Source of the DNA: Lentzea albida
GTDB taxonomy: Bacteria; Actinomycetota; Actinomycetes; Mycobacteriales; Pseudonocardiaceae
Assembly (NCBI RefSeq): GCF_900111005.1
Contig: NZ_FOFV01000003.1
Location: 310,001-374,000 of the forward strand
Length of the DNA: 64,000 nucleotides
Reading direction: 5' to 3'
Under the pieces are notes generated by a model that saw only the letters and a list, made by a program, of their open reading frames with translations, searched no databases and was not told the origin of the DNA. Each line of letters starts with the position of its first letter. Within the stretch, counting starts at the first letter, position 1. The position numbers and the translations under genes were made by a program. Shown here piece after piece: positions 1-8,892 of the stretch.

Positions 1-732
1 GAGGAACAGCGTGCCGGACTCCGCGTCCAGCACGACGGTCTCGCCGCCCACCGCGGTGATCCTCGGCGCCTTCGGGGCGTTCGCGAGCTTGCCGTACTCG
101 GGTTCGCCGAAACCGGACTCCGCCGGGACGACCTTGACCGTGCGGCCGTTGGCGGACGCGGCGTGCACCACGCCGTCCAGCCCGACGGCGAGCGCGGCGG
201 TGTCGGCGGCGTCGAGGGTGGCGAGCGGCGGCGTCTCCTGGCTGAGCTGGTCGAGCGCGCTCACGCCGGCGTGCAGGTCGACGCGGAGCGCCCACACCTT
301 GCCCGCGGCGGGGTCGAGAACGGCGAGCGTGCCGCCCGCGAGCGCGACCTGACCACCGCTCGGCAGCGCCAGCCCGCGGTCCTGGACCGTCACCGAACGG
401 GCGACGTCCACCGGGTAGAGCTTGCCGCCCGCGCGGTCCCTCGCCACGACCGCGGCGGCGTCCTGGACCACGTCGAGCTGGTAGTTCTGCTGCGCCCCGC
501 CGGGAGGGTTGAACGCGGCGTCGAGCGACCCGACCGGCTTGTTGAGCCTGCCGAACAGCCCGTCGCGATCGCTCGTGACCCAGACACCGCCGTCGTTGAG
601 GTCGACCTGCCGCACCGGGTTGCCGGTGGACGTCAGCGCGTACGCCACGAGCGAGGCGGCCGCGAGGACCAGCACCGTTGCGGACGCGAGCGTGGTCCGG
701 TGCCTCCTGAAGAATCCCACTGTTCCCCTCAC
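1..732 (-). CDS. Membrane-anchored extracytoplasmic protein, C-terminus cut off by window edge
   Basis: Last gene of the phosphatase-FHA-kinase operon, starting 13 bases after the kinase stop. The frame is open to base 1, so only about 244 N-terminal residues are present. A basic N-terminus (FFRRHR) precedes one hydrophobic segment at about residues 13-34. A long outward-facing region follows, with short repeats of the LDPAAGKVWAL and LDAESGTLFL type that resemble blades of a PQQ/WD-like propeller. A second in-frame GTG at 720 has a better ribosome site (AGGGG four bases upstream) and may be the true start. In related actinomycete operons this position is often held by a fibronectin-III protein; that identity is inference because the C-terminus is missing. 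Confidence 0.75.
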   Translation of the reverse strand, partial: MRGTVGFFRRHRTTLASATVLVLAAASLVAYALTSTGNPVRQVDLNDGGVWVTSDRDGLFGRLNKPVGSLDAAFNPPGGAQQNYQLDVVQDAAAVVARDRAGGKLYPVDVARSVTVQDRGLALPSGGQVALAGGTLAVLDPAAGKVWALRVDLHAGVSALDQLSQETPPLATLDAADTAALAVGLDGVVHAASANGRTVKVVPAESGFGEPEYGKLANAPKAPRITAVGGETVVLDAESGTLFL

Positions 733-745
733 CGGGTTCCGGGAG

Positions 746-2305
746 CTAGCCACAGCTCTCCTGCGACCACTCCGCGGTCGCGTTGCTGCCGTCCGCGCGG
801 ACGACCTTCACCTGCAGGCACACCGGGTTCGCGCCCTCGACCTCGATCTGGGGCTCCTTCGCGGTGCCGGTCCGCGTGGAGGTCCGCCACGAGAACGTGT
901 CGGTCGCCTGCTGGGCCGAGTAGGTCCACGCGAACCGGACCTTGGTGCCGTCGAGGCGGGTCGCGGTGATCTCGGGCCTGCCGGGCGGGGCGCCGCCCGC
1001 GCCGGCGTTCTGGTCCGGGACGTCGTCGGTGATGGTCGTGGTGACCGGGCCGGTGGGCTTGTCCTCGCCGGACAACAGGAAGAAGCCCACGCCGACGATC
1101 GCTGCCGTGGCGGCGGCACCGACGACGTAGAGGGGCCAGAGGGACCGCGTGGAGGGCTTGGACGGCCGGATACCGTTGTCCGGTAGCGGTTTTCGCAGCT
1201 GCGTCTGCGGCGCGTCGACGGTCAGCGGGCGTGGCGGCTCGGGCGGGCGGGCCGTGGTGTGCGGCACCGGCCGGGCCTGCGGCAGTTGCAGCGGTGGCGG
1301 TGCGACGGCTCGTGCTGTCGTGTGCGGCGCCGGCTTCACCTCCTGCGGCACGAACACCGGCTGCATCCGCTGCCGGGTCGGCGGTGCCAGTGGCGCCTCC
1401 GGTGCCACGAAGGACGCGGCGGCCACCGGCTCGTCCGGCTCGGGGGCGGGCATCAGCACCAGTTCGGTCTCGCCGAACCGCTGCGCCTTCTGGATCCGCT
1501 GCAACCCGACGGCGAACTCGCGCACCGACCCCGGCCGTGCCGCCGGGTTCTTCGCCATCGCGCGTGCCAGCAGGCGTTGCAGGTCGGCGGGCGCGGCGAG
1601 GCCGGTCGGCAGCCAGCCGGACACGATCCGCTGCTCGATCGCGGCGAGCGAGTTGTCGGTGCCGCGCGGCATGAACGGCGAGTGGCCCACCAGGAGGTGC
1701 CACAGGGTCGCGCCCAGCGAGAACACCTCCGCGGGCACGCCGCCCTGCTCCACCGCCGACCTGTCGAGCAGTTCGGGCGCCGACCACGGCACGGACAGGA
1801 TCACCTGGCCGTCCTCGTCCTGCTCTGCGAAGCGACCGGCGATGCCGAAGTCAGTGAGGCACGGTTTGCCGTACTCGTTCATGAGGATGTTCGCGGGCTT
1901 GATGTCGCGGTGCAGGATCCGGCGCTCGTGCGCGGTCTCGATGGCGCCGGCGACCTGCACACCGATGTCGAGAACCTCTTTGACGGACAACGGGGTGCGG
2001 CCGGAGAGCTTCGCGAGGTCGCCACCGGGGCAGTACTCCATCACCAGGTACGGGCGGCCGTCGGCGGCGGTGTCCGTGTCGTAGACGGTGACGACGTTGC
2101 GGTGGTTGCCGAGCTCCGCCATCGACTCGCCCTCGGCGATGAACCGCTCCCGCACCGCGTCGGACAGGCCGGTCGCCTTGGGCACCTTCACGGCGACGTC
2201 GCGCTTGAGCTTGCGGTGGTAGTAGCGGTGCACCATGGCGAAACCGCCGCCGCCGATGTCGCCGCGGTACTCGAAGTGCGGGATCTCCGGTGGCTTCTCC
2301 GTCAT
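746..2305 (-). CDS. Transmembrane serine/threonine protein kinase with extracellular Fn3-like domain
   Basis: Hanks-type kinase of 519 residues. The N-terminal cytoplasmic domain has the glycine loop (GGGGFA, 19-23), catalytic lysine K40 (VAVKV), the HRDIKPANIL catalytic loop with D134, DFG at 152-154 and the WSAPE motif near 174-178. A proline-rich linker (about 285-385) leads to a single membrane helix at about 389-413. The roughly 106-residue outer domain ends in a Cys pair and looks like a fibronectin-III fold rather than the PASTA repeats of PknB. The ATG overlaps the stop of the FHA gene by four bases. The nearby FHA protein and PP2C phosphatase are the natural substrate/reader and eraser. 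The outer ligand is unknown. Confidence 0.93.
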   Translation of the reverse strand: MTEKPPEIPHFEYRGDIGGGGFAMVHRYYHRKLKRDVAVKVPKATGLSDAVRERFIAEGESMAELGNHRNVVTVYDTDTAADGRPYLVMEYCPGGDLAKLSGRTPLSVKEVLDIGVQVAGAIETAHERRILHRDIKPANILMNEYGKPCLTDFGIAGRFAEQDEDGQVILSVPWSAPELLDRSAVEQGGVPAEVFSLGATLWHLLVGHSPFMPRGTDNSLAAIEQRIVSGWLPTGLAAPADLQRLLARAMAKNPAARPGSVREFAVGLQRIQKAQRFGETELVLMPAPEPDEPVAAASFVAPEAPLAPPTRQRMQPVFVPQEVKPAPHTTARAVAPPPLQLPQARPVPHTTARPPEPPRPLTVDAPQTQLRKPLPDNGIRPSKPSTRSLWPLYVVGAAATAAIVGVGFFLLSGEDKPTGPVTTTITDDVPDQNAGAGGAPPGRPEITATRLDGTKVRFAWTYSAQQATDTFSWRTSTRTGTAKEPQIEVEGANPVCLQVKVVRADGSNATAEWSQESCG

Positions 2306-3552
2306 CCGTTCACCTCGAAGGTGAACGAGAACTGGTCGCCGAGCACCACGCGCGTGCCGGGGTAGAGGAACTCCTCGATGTGCGCGGCGAGCTTCTGCGG
2401 CGGGCAGCCCGGGCGGGCGACGGAGGTGCCGTTCATCGAACCGAGGTCGCGCACCAGCACGTCCCAGCCCTCCAGCCGCACTTCGACGTGCGTGCGCGAG
2501 ATCTCGGTGTCGTTCTCCCGGCCGACCTGCACGAGGTTGACGCCCCTGCGGTCACCGCTGGGGTCGCGGCCCATGACGACGTTGCGGTCGAGGGTGATCG
2601 TGTCTCCGTTGGACAGCCGCAGCAGGCCGAGCACCGGCATCGGCAGCATGGCGGCGTCCTGCTCGGGCAGCGGCACCTCGCACACGCGGCAGTGCACGGC
2701 GTAGTCCGAGCTGAGGTGACCCGCCGGGCACTTCTTGGCCCGCACCAGCTGCGGACCGCTGGTGCTGCCGGGGTGCAGCATGCGCGTTTCGTTGGGGGAC
2801 AGGACGTTCGTCCGCAGCACCGTGTCGGTGACCGGCTCGGCCTGTACGACGGCGACCGGTTCGGGGCGAGGAGCGGCGGGTGCCGGGGGCGCCCAGTCGA
2901 GGGACTGGATGACGCCGGTGATCTGGGTGGGCTGCGGTGCGGGCTGTGGCGCGGACGGGATGGGCAGGGGCTGCGGCACGGCGGACAGGTGGGGTGCGGG
3001 CTGGAGCGGTGGTGCGGGCTGGGGTGGGGGTGCGGTGGGAACCTGCGGTGCGGTCCGCGGCTCGTCCCGCACGACCGTCAGCTCCACCGCTTCCTCCTGT
3101 CCCGCAAAGTTTTCCTGCGGCACGTCCGACAGCGACACCGCCAGCTCGCCCGCGAGCACCACCCCGCCGCGCACCGGCAGGGCAGGCCCGGCCGCACCCG
3201 TCGCGATGCGCATCCGTGCCACGTCACCGAGGTTGCGGTCGACCCACGTGCCGACGCCCGCCGCGTTGATCTCGTCGACCGCACCGGAGGCGTCGGCGAA
3301 CTGCAGCCGTGCCGCGCCCCGCACCACCGCGCGCTCCTCGCCGGGTGCCAGCCGGACGAGCGCGAACCCGCTGACCGCGCGGAACCCCTCGTGGACGATC
3401 TCGGCCAGCACCTCGTCGAGGGGCTCGTCGGTCCGCACGAGGTCCCAGCAGCGGCGCACCAGACCGGACTCGGGCGCCACGGCCAGCAGGAGCCACGTCC
3501 GCTCCCCCACCACCGCGACCCACGTGCCCGGCACGTACTCGACGGCGCTCAT
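2302..3552 (-). CDS. FHA domain-containing protein with zinc-ribbon-like motif
   Basis: 416 residues. The C-terminal FHA domain (about 310-414) carries the phosphothreonine-binding signature: GR after the first strand (MGRDPSG), SRTH (SxxH) and SMNGT (NG). A central four-Cys/His element (KKCPAGH...HCRVC, about residues 272-290) resembles a zinc ribbon. The linker before it is rich in Pro/Ala. The N-terminal 130 residues form an unrecognised folded domain. It overlaps both neighbours by four bases (ATGA), so it is translationally coupled to the PP2C and kinase genes. The likely role is to read phosphothreonine written by the downstream kinase. Confidence 0.92.
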   Translation of the reverse strand: MSAVEYVPGTWVAVVGERTWLLLAVAPESGLVRRCWDLVRTDEPLDEVLAEIVHEGFRAVSGFALVRLAPGEERAVVRGAARLQFADASGAVDEINAAGVGTWVDRNLGDVARMRIATGAAGPALPVRGGVVLAGELAVSLSDVPQENFAGQEEAVELTVVRDEPRTAPQVPTAPPPQPAPPLQPAPHLSAVPQPLPIPSAPQPAPQPTQITGVIQSLDWAPPAPAAPRPEPVAVVQAEPVTDTVLRTNVLSPNETRMLHPGSTSGPQLVRAKKCPAGHLSSDYAVHCRVCEVPLPEQDAAMLPMPVLGLLRLSNGDTITLDRNVVMGRDPSGDRRGVNLVQVGRENDTEISRTHVEVRLEGWDVLVRDLGSMNGTSVARPGCPPQKLAAHIEEFLYPGTRVVLGDQFSFTFEVNG

Positions 3553-4295
3553 CGCGGGCTCCGCGGCGCCGTGTCACAGCTGGCGTCCGCGACGACGGCG
3601 TAGTCGGCCACGAGGGCCGTCACGTTGTCGCGCGCACCCGCGGCGAGGGCCCGGTCGACCAGGGCGGCGGCCGCCTCGCGTGCGTCGGGGTGGGAGCGGA
3701 GCACCTCGTCGATCTCGGTGTCCGCGACCTCGTTGCTCAGGCCGTCGGTGCAGATCACGAACCGTTCCCCGGCACGCGGCGGGAACAGCCACAGGTCCGG
3801 GTCGGACATGCCGGCCCTGCCCAGCACGCGGGTGACGACGTGGCGGCGCGGGTAGGTCCTGACCTCGTCGGCCGTCAGCAGGCCCGCCGCGACGAGTTCC
3901 TGCGCCTCGGAGTGGTCGACGGTGAGCTGCGTCAGCACCGTGCCGTCGAACCGGTAGACGCGCGAGTCGCCGACGTTGAACACGACCCAGTGCGGCCGTT
4001 CGGAGACGGTGACGAGCGCGATGCCCGCGACCGTCGTCATGCCGGCGTGCCCGGCCTCCTCGAGGGACCGGCCCGCGGCGGCGAGCGTCGCGCGGACGTC
4101 CTCCGGGCCCGCCGCGGGAAGCCGGTCGAGCTCGTGCAGCCGCTCGACGAGCAACGCGCTGGCGACCTCGCCCGCCGCGTGCCCGCCCACCCCGTCGGCC
4201 ACCGCGAAGACGCGCCTGCCCGCGATCGCGTTGTCCTCGTTGACGTCCCGCACCACGCCGGGATGCGTGGTGACACCGGTCCTGATCTCGCCCAT
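3549..4295 (-). CDS. PP2C-family serine/threonine phosphatase
   Basis: First gene of the operon, 248 residues from the chosen ATG. Metal-binding and catalytic motifs are intact: DVNEDN (17-22), FAVADGVGGH with D34-G35, NVGDSRVYRF, CTDGLSNEV and ARDNVTAL near the C-terminus. The start at 4295 is preferred because GGGGGAG lies four bases upstream. An upstream in-frame ATG at 4340 would add 15 unconserved residues. It is expected to dephosphorylate targets of the co-transcribed Ser/Thr kinase in the cytoplasm. No membrane segment is present. Confidence 0.93.
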   Translation of the reverse strand: MGEIRTGVTTHPGVVRDVNEDNAIAGRRVFAVADGVGGHAAGEVASALLVERLHELDRLPAAGPEDVRATLAAAGRSLEEAGHAGMTTVAGIALVTVSERPHWVVFNVGDSRVYRFDGTVLTQLTVDHSEAQELVAAGLLTADEVRTYPRRHVVTRVLGRAGMSDPDLWLFPPRAGERFVICTDGLSNEVADTEIDEVLRSHPDAREAAAALVDRALAAGARDNVTALVADYAVVADASCDTAPRSPR

Positions 4296-4601
4296 CGTGC
4301 TCCCCCGCACCTCCTCCGCTGCGCCGTTCGGACGTCTCATCGCTCACACCGCGCCGAGCGTTAGGCGGAAAAGGCGACAAAAACTGGCCACGGCGAAACG
4401 GAAACGTTCGGGCTTCGCGCAACGATGGAGAAGGCCTTCCAGCGCGCTCCTGATCAGGCAATTCACCCGAAAGAGCTACATAGGAATGGTGAATCGGCGA
4501 TGCTCAGAACCGCCGCGGAAGAAATGCGGCAACGCTTTTTCGGGCAAAGGGAAACGCCCCGGCACCTCGTCGAGGTGCCGGGGCGTCGCGGTGCCGAACG
4601 G
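4296..4601 (-). other. Intergenic region upstream of the signalling operon
   Basis: About 300 bases with no convincing gene. It is clearly richer in A/T than its surroundings, as expected for promoter DNA. The operon PP2C-FHA-kinase presumably starts here, but I cannot pick one promoter with confidence. The lectin terminator occupies 4554-4586. Confidence 0.5.
4554..4586 (-). terminator. Intrinsic terminator of the lectin genes
   Basis: Perfect inverted repeat with 16-base arms around a single central base, effectively a 14-bp G/C stem with a 5-base loop. It lies 15 bases past the stop of the second lectin gene. In the minus sense it is followed by a T-containing stretch (TTTCCCTTT). Confidence 0.8.
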
Positions 4602-6539
4602 TCAGCTGATGCGGCCGCCGGTGAACTGCAGCGGTGCCGCCGGGTCGCCGGGCACCGAGGCACGCCAGTGGTGGATCTGGTCGCCGCGCCGCTCGGTGAG
4701 CACGACGTCACCCGACCTCGTCAGGCCGAGGCTCGGCGCGTCGAGGAAGACGTGTTCCAGGTCCGGTGCGACCGCCGCCCACGGGTGGAACCCGCGGGCG
4801 CCGGACACCGTCGACGTCGTCACGAGCGGCCGGCGGAAGTCGCCGATCACCGTCACGGCCACCGAGCCATTCGGCAACACCCGGGCGAACGGCGGCACGC
4901 CCTCCGTGCCCGCCGGGATCTCACCGCCGACGAGCTCCCAGTTCTCCTCGAAGCCCGACCGGTCCGCCTTCTCGCGGAGCAGGCCGATCTCCTGCTTCCC
5001 GTTCGACATGTGGTGCCCGACGACGATGATCCCGCCCTGCCCGTCACCGGTCAGCGAGACCCTGCCACCGCCGTTCAGCGTGCCCTTGCGCACGGGCGGG
5101 CTGCCGGGCGTGTGCCGGAACCACTCCGCCAGGCCGGAGGTGAAGAGGACGATCGTCGTCTCGTCGCCGTCGCTGACCACCTCTGGTGCACCGAAGTACT
5201 TGGTGTGCCTGTCGCCGAACTGGCGCCAGGCGAGGAACTCGCCACCGGGCAACTGCTCGGTGTAGTAGACGAGCTGACGTTGTGACGGGCCGTACGGCCC
5301 AAGGGAACCCATGGCGTACACCGCCAGCGTGCCGTCCGACCTCCGCACGGCGGCGGGGGTCCACTCCATCCGGCCGCCCAGGGACAGCGGTGCCTGCCAC
5401 TGGCCGTCCCTGAGCGTGAACAGCTCGACGTCGCCCGTCCCGAACTCGGTGGCGCCGATCATCGCGGTGCCGGCCTCGTCGTCGAGCACCGGGCCCGAGA
5501 CGCCGCTGTACCTGCCCGCGACGACACGGGTCCCCCACTGCGGTCCCGTCGAGTGGGTGTCGATGATCTCGTTGTCGAAGTTCGTGTCCACCAGGTGCGT
5601 GCCGCCCGACGCGGGCGTGACGACCACGGGCGGCACGCTGTTCTCGTCGGTGACGCGCACCCAGGTCGGCGGCTCGCTCAGGTCCGCCACCGAGCAGCCG
5701 TTCGTGGTCGCGGTGATGTCGACGTCGGTGCCCCAGTCGGTGCCGATCACCGAACCGCTCCCGGACTGCCACGCCCCGTTGTCGACGTACTCCTCGAACC
5801 GGTTCCACAGCAGTTCCCCGGTGCCGGGACGCACCGCGTAGTAGACGTCGCCGCCCGCGGAGAACAGCCTGCTGTGGTTCGTCCAGCCCGCCGCGCCCAG
5901 GTCGTGGACGATGAACCGCCCGGTGTCGCGGTGGTAGCGGAACCGGTGCAGCACCCCGGAGGCGTCGCGCGCCTGCAGGCCACCGCTGCCGCTCGCGGTG
6001 ATCTGGTCGAACCGGCTCCAGCCCACGTCGAGCACGCGGCCGCTGTCCGGCGCCCACGCGCCGGCGCCGTGGTCGAACGACCACCACCGCACCCGGTCGC
6101 CTTCGAGCGTGTAGATCGAGCCGTCGGCGTCCGCGGTGATCTTGCCGCGGTTCGCCGCCTGCACGTAGGCCTGCCAGCCCGAGCCGATCGCCTGGAACTG
6201 GCCCCCGCCGGGCATGATGTCCCAGCCGCCGCCGTTGTACCGCAGCCGGCGCAGCTCACCGCCGGTCGTGATGTTGAACAGCCAGCCGTCGGGGCCGGCG
6301 AACGTCTTGCCGCCCCAGCCCGAGCCGACCTGCTGGGCGCCCGCCCAGCTGAACTCACCGCCGGACGGGCTCGCGTGCCGGTAGAGCCACAGGTCGCCGT
6401 CCGCCTGCATCGTGAAGATGTTCGCGGTGGCCGCGCACTCCGCGGCGGACGCCGTGCCCACGGTGACGGCCGTGGTGACCGTCACCGCGCCCGCGGCGAG
6501 CGCCGCGGACAGCACGAGAGATCTCAGCTTCTTCTTCAT
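4602..6539 (-). CDS. Secreted tachylectin-2-like lectin with second C-terminal propeller
   Basis: 645 residues. The signal peptide MKKKLRSLVLSA...SASA is followed by about 270 residues of five propeller blades with recurring GDLWLYRH, GWGGKTFAGPDG, WQAYVQAANRGKITADADG and GWSRFDQI motifs, typical of the tachylectin-2 family that binds N-acetyl sugars. The C-terminal 340 residues form another beta-rich domain (repeats such as GWLAEWFRHTPG-like and FGAPEVVSDGDET), probably a second propeller. The start at 6539 is set by the signal peptide and GGGGGAACG upstream; the frame stays open upstream but that part is not protein-like. The N-terminal half is a near copy of the gene just upstream, so this is a tandem duplication. 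Confidence 0.88.
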   Translation of the reverse strand: MKKKLRSLVLSAALAAGAVTVTTAVTVGTASAAECAATANIFTMQADGDLWLYRHASPSGGEFSWAGAQQVGSGWGGKTFAGPDGWLFNITTGGELRRLRYNGGGWDIMPGGGQFQAIGSGWQAYVQAANRGKITADADGSIYTLEGDRVRWWSFDHGAGAWAPDSGRVLDVGWSRFDQITASGSGGLQARDASGVLHRFRYHRDTGRFIVHDLGAAGWTNHSRLFSAGGDVYYAVRPGTGELLWNRFEEYVDNGAWQSGSGSVIGTDWGTDVDITATTNGCSVADLSEPPTWVRVTDENSVPPVVVTPASGGTHLVDTNFDNEIIDTHSTGPQWGTRVVAGRYSGVSGPVLDDEAGTAMIGATEFGTGDVELFTLRDGQWQAPLSLGGRMEWTPAAVRRSDGTLAVYAMGSLGPYGPSQRQLVYYTEQLPGGEFLAWRQFGDRHTKYFGAPEVVSDGDETTIVLFTSGLAEWFRHTPGSPPVRKGTLNGGGRVSLTGDGQGGIIVVGHHMSNGKQEIGLLREKADRSGFEENWELVGGEIPAGTEGVPPFARVLPNGSVAVTVIGDFRRPLVTTSTVSGARGFHPWAAVAPDLEHVFLDAPSLGLTRSGDVVLTERRGDQIHHWRASVPGDPAAPLQFTGGRIS

Positions 6540-6586
6540 CGATCGTTCCCCCAGTCGGTCTGTCACTGTCGTGGTGCGGCCGTCAC

Positions 6587-7456
6587 CTAGCTCCCGGCCG
6601 GGCCGGGGAGCGTGATCGAGCAGTCGTTCGTGGTCGCCGTGACGTCGATGTCGGTGCCCCAGCCCGAGCCGATCGTGGAACCGAGGACGCTCTGCCAGCC
6701 GGGGTCGTCGGTGAACCGGTTCCAGCGCAGTTCGCCGTTGTCGGGCCGCACCGAGTAGTAGAGGTCGCCACCGGGCGAGAAGAGGTTGCCGTAGCGTTCC
6801 CAGCCGGCCTCGGGGACGACGTCGCGCACGAGGAACTGCTCGGTCTCGGCGTGGTAGCGGTAGCGGTGCAGGGCGTGGGCCGGGTCCTGCGCCTGCAGGC
6901 CGCCCTTGCCGCTCGCGGCGATCAGGTCGAAGTCGCCCCAGCCGGTGTCGAGCACGCGGCCGCTGCCGGGAGCCCACGCGCCGGCCTGCTCGTCGTAGCG
7001 CCACCACCGCAGCTGGTCGCCTTCGAGCGTGTAGATCGAGCCGTCGGCGTCCACGGTGATCTTGCCGCGGTTCGCCGCCTGGACGTAGGCCTGCCAGCCC
7101 CACCCGATGGTCTGGTACTGGCCGCCGCCGGGGTAGGTGTCCCAGCCTGTGCCGTTGTACCGCAGCCGGCGCAGCTCACCGCCCGTGGTGATGTTGTAGA
7201 CGCGGCCGTCGGGGCCGGCGAACGTCTTGCCGCCCCAGCCCGAGCCGATCTGCTTCGCGCCTGCCCACTCGAACCCGCCGGTCGCGGGCGCCGAGTGCTC
7301 GTAGAGCCACAGGTCGCCGTCGGCCTGCATGGTGAAGATGTGCGCCACCGGCCCGCAGGTGGGTTCGGCGGCGGCCGCCGCGCCGGTGGTCACGACCGAC
7401 GCGGTCGCGGCGATCCCGGCCACGGCCAGGCACAACGATCTCAGCTTCTTTCTCAA
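6587..7456 (-). CDS. Secreted tachylectin-2-like lectin
   Basis: 289 residues. It starts at TTG 7456, with GGGAGAA eight bases upstream and a clear signal peptide (RKKLRSLCLAVAG...AAAA). The mature part is a single five-bladed tachylectin-2-type propeller with the repeated motifs GDLWLYEH, GSGWGGKTFAGPDGRV, GWQAYVQAANRGKI and GSGWGTDIDV. It is highly similar along its whole length to the N-terminal half of the next gene, 47 bases downstream. The lectin is presumably exported and binds N-acetylated glycans on its own or foreign surfaces; the target is not visible from sequence. Confidence 0.88.
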   Translation of the reverse strand: MRKKLRSLCLAVAGIAATASVVTTGAAAAAEPTCGPVAHIFTMQADGDLWLYEHSAPATGGFEWAGAKQIGSGWGGKTFAGPDGRVYNITTGGELRRLRYNGTGWDTYPGGGQYQTIGWGWQAYVQAANRGKITVDADGSIYTLEGDQLRWWRYDEQAGAWAPGSGRVLDTGWGDFDLIAASGKGGLQAQDPAHALHRYRYHAETEQFLVRDVVPEAGWERYGNLFSPGGDLYYSVRPDNGELRWNRFTDDPGWQSVLGSTIGSGWGTDIDVTATTNDCSITLPGPAGS

Positions 7457-7535
7457 GGCGAGTTCTCCCAGAGGCGTCCCAGTTCGTCGCCGGGGAGCTT
7501 ACGTCGCGAGACCGACAATTCCGACAGGCTTGTGA

Positions 7536-8754
7536 TCAGGACGTTCCGCCGCTGTGGCGGATGGCGACCAGCGCGATGTCGTCGGTCGCCTGCTGGTCGC
7601 CGACCAACGTTGCCATGATGCGGCTGCAGGCCGCCTCCGCCTCCATCGGGCCGACGGCGCCGCGCAGCCGTTCCAGGCCGGCGTCCAGGTCCTGGCCCCG
7701 GCGCTCGACCAGACCGTCCGTGTACAGCACGACGAGGCTGCCCGGCGGCACGTCGACGCTGACGCTGCGACGACCGGTGGTGCCGAGGTCGAACCCGACG
7801 GGCGGCCCGACGGGGGCGCCCGCGAACCGGGCGGGCTCCCCCGGCACGGCGACGACCGGCTGCAGGTGCCCCGCCACGGCGAGGCTCATGCGGTGGGTCG
7901 TCGTGTCGATGATCGCGTAGGCCACTGTGGCCATGGTGTTGTGCTCGAAGTAGCTGGCCTTGCGGTCGAGCTTGCCCAGCACCTGCGCGGGGTCGAGGTA
8001 CTCCAGGGCGTAGGCGCGCAACGCGCTCCTCAACCGTCCCATCACGACGGCGGCGCGCAGGCCGCTGCCGACGACGTCGCCGATCACCACGCCGATGCGG
8101 TCGCCGGGCAGTGCGAACACGTCGTACCAGTCGCCGCCGACGCCGCTCTCCGCGCCGGGGACGTACCGGGCCGCCAGCTCCCAGCCGTCGGCGCTCGGCA
8201 GGCTCGACGGCAGCAGACTCTCCTGCAGCATCGCGGCGGCGGCGCGCTCGGACCGCGTCCTGTCCACGTAGACCGCGAAGGCCAGGCGGTCGGCGACGAC
8301 CTGCAGCGCCTCGACCTCCTCGTCGGTGAAGCGGCGGGCCGTGGTGCTGCCGACGTGCAGGACGCCGATCAGCTCGCCTTCAGCGATCACCGGCACGCCC
8401 AGCAGCACGCGCAGCCCGTGCTCCCACAACAGCGGGTTGACCACAGTGGACTCGTCGACGTGCTCGACCTGCACGGCCTGCCTGCGCTGGGCGACGCTGC
8501 CCGCGAAGCCCTTGCCGACGGGCACCCGCACGCCCCTGGAAGACCTCCTCGTCGAGCCCGGAGCTCGCGCGCGCCACGAGCCTCTCGCCACCGCGGTCGA
8601 CCAGCAGGACGGTGACGGTGTCGACCGCGAAGAGGGCGCGGGAGCGCTCCAGCAGGACCTCGAGCACCTTGTCGAGGTCGAGCTCCTTGAGCGCCGGGTC
8701 CGTGATGGCGTCGAGGACGCGCATGCGGATCGACGGCCTCTCCGCCTCGGTCAT
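7536..8754 (-). CDS. GAF-SpoIIE (PPM) phosphatase, reading frame broken by one base
   Basis: Two overlapping frames together give one normal RsbU-like protein. From ATG 8754 (GGAGG four bases upstream) the first frame encodes the N-terminal half of a GAF domain up to GLDEEVFQG. The second frame, open from 8591 to 7536, resumes with GVRVPVGKGFAGSVA and continues through GAF into a complete SpoIIE phosphatase domain (VGGDWYDVF, IGDVVGSG, VLYTDGLVERR, DDIALVAIR). The switch falls in a run of four C (plus strand 8533-8536); removing one base restores the frame. This is a real frameshift or a homopolymer sequencing error. An intact protein would dephosphorylate an anti-sigma antagonist in response to GAF ligand. 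If the break is real, the first frame stops at 8380. Confidence 0.8.
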
Positions 8755-8892
8755 CACACCTCCGTCCCGCCGGTCCAGCTTTCCACGAGCGGGCGCGCAG
8801 CGCGTCCGCCGGGTCCCTGACCACACGCGACGGGAATTGTCGGACCCGCTTGCTACGGTCCGATCCAGCTGATCAACACGAGGGGGAAGACC

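Noticed and set aside
1259..3603. Long plus-strand frames opposite the kinase and FHA genes
   Set aside because: Translations are rich in Arg/His/Val without domains. The minus-strand genes have complete kinase, FHA and PP2C motifs.
6540..7103. N-terminal extension of the second lectin gene into the first
   Set aside because: The extension is the first lectin gene read in another frame; the signal peptide and ribosome site at 6539 mark the true start.
8840..8866. GGGAAT upstream of the WGR gene as a second sigma-R promoter
   Set aside because: Eighteen or nineteen bases downstream there is no GTT, so the match fails at the -10.
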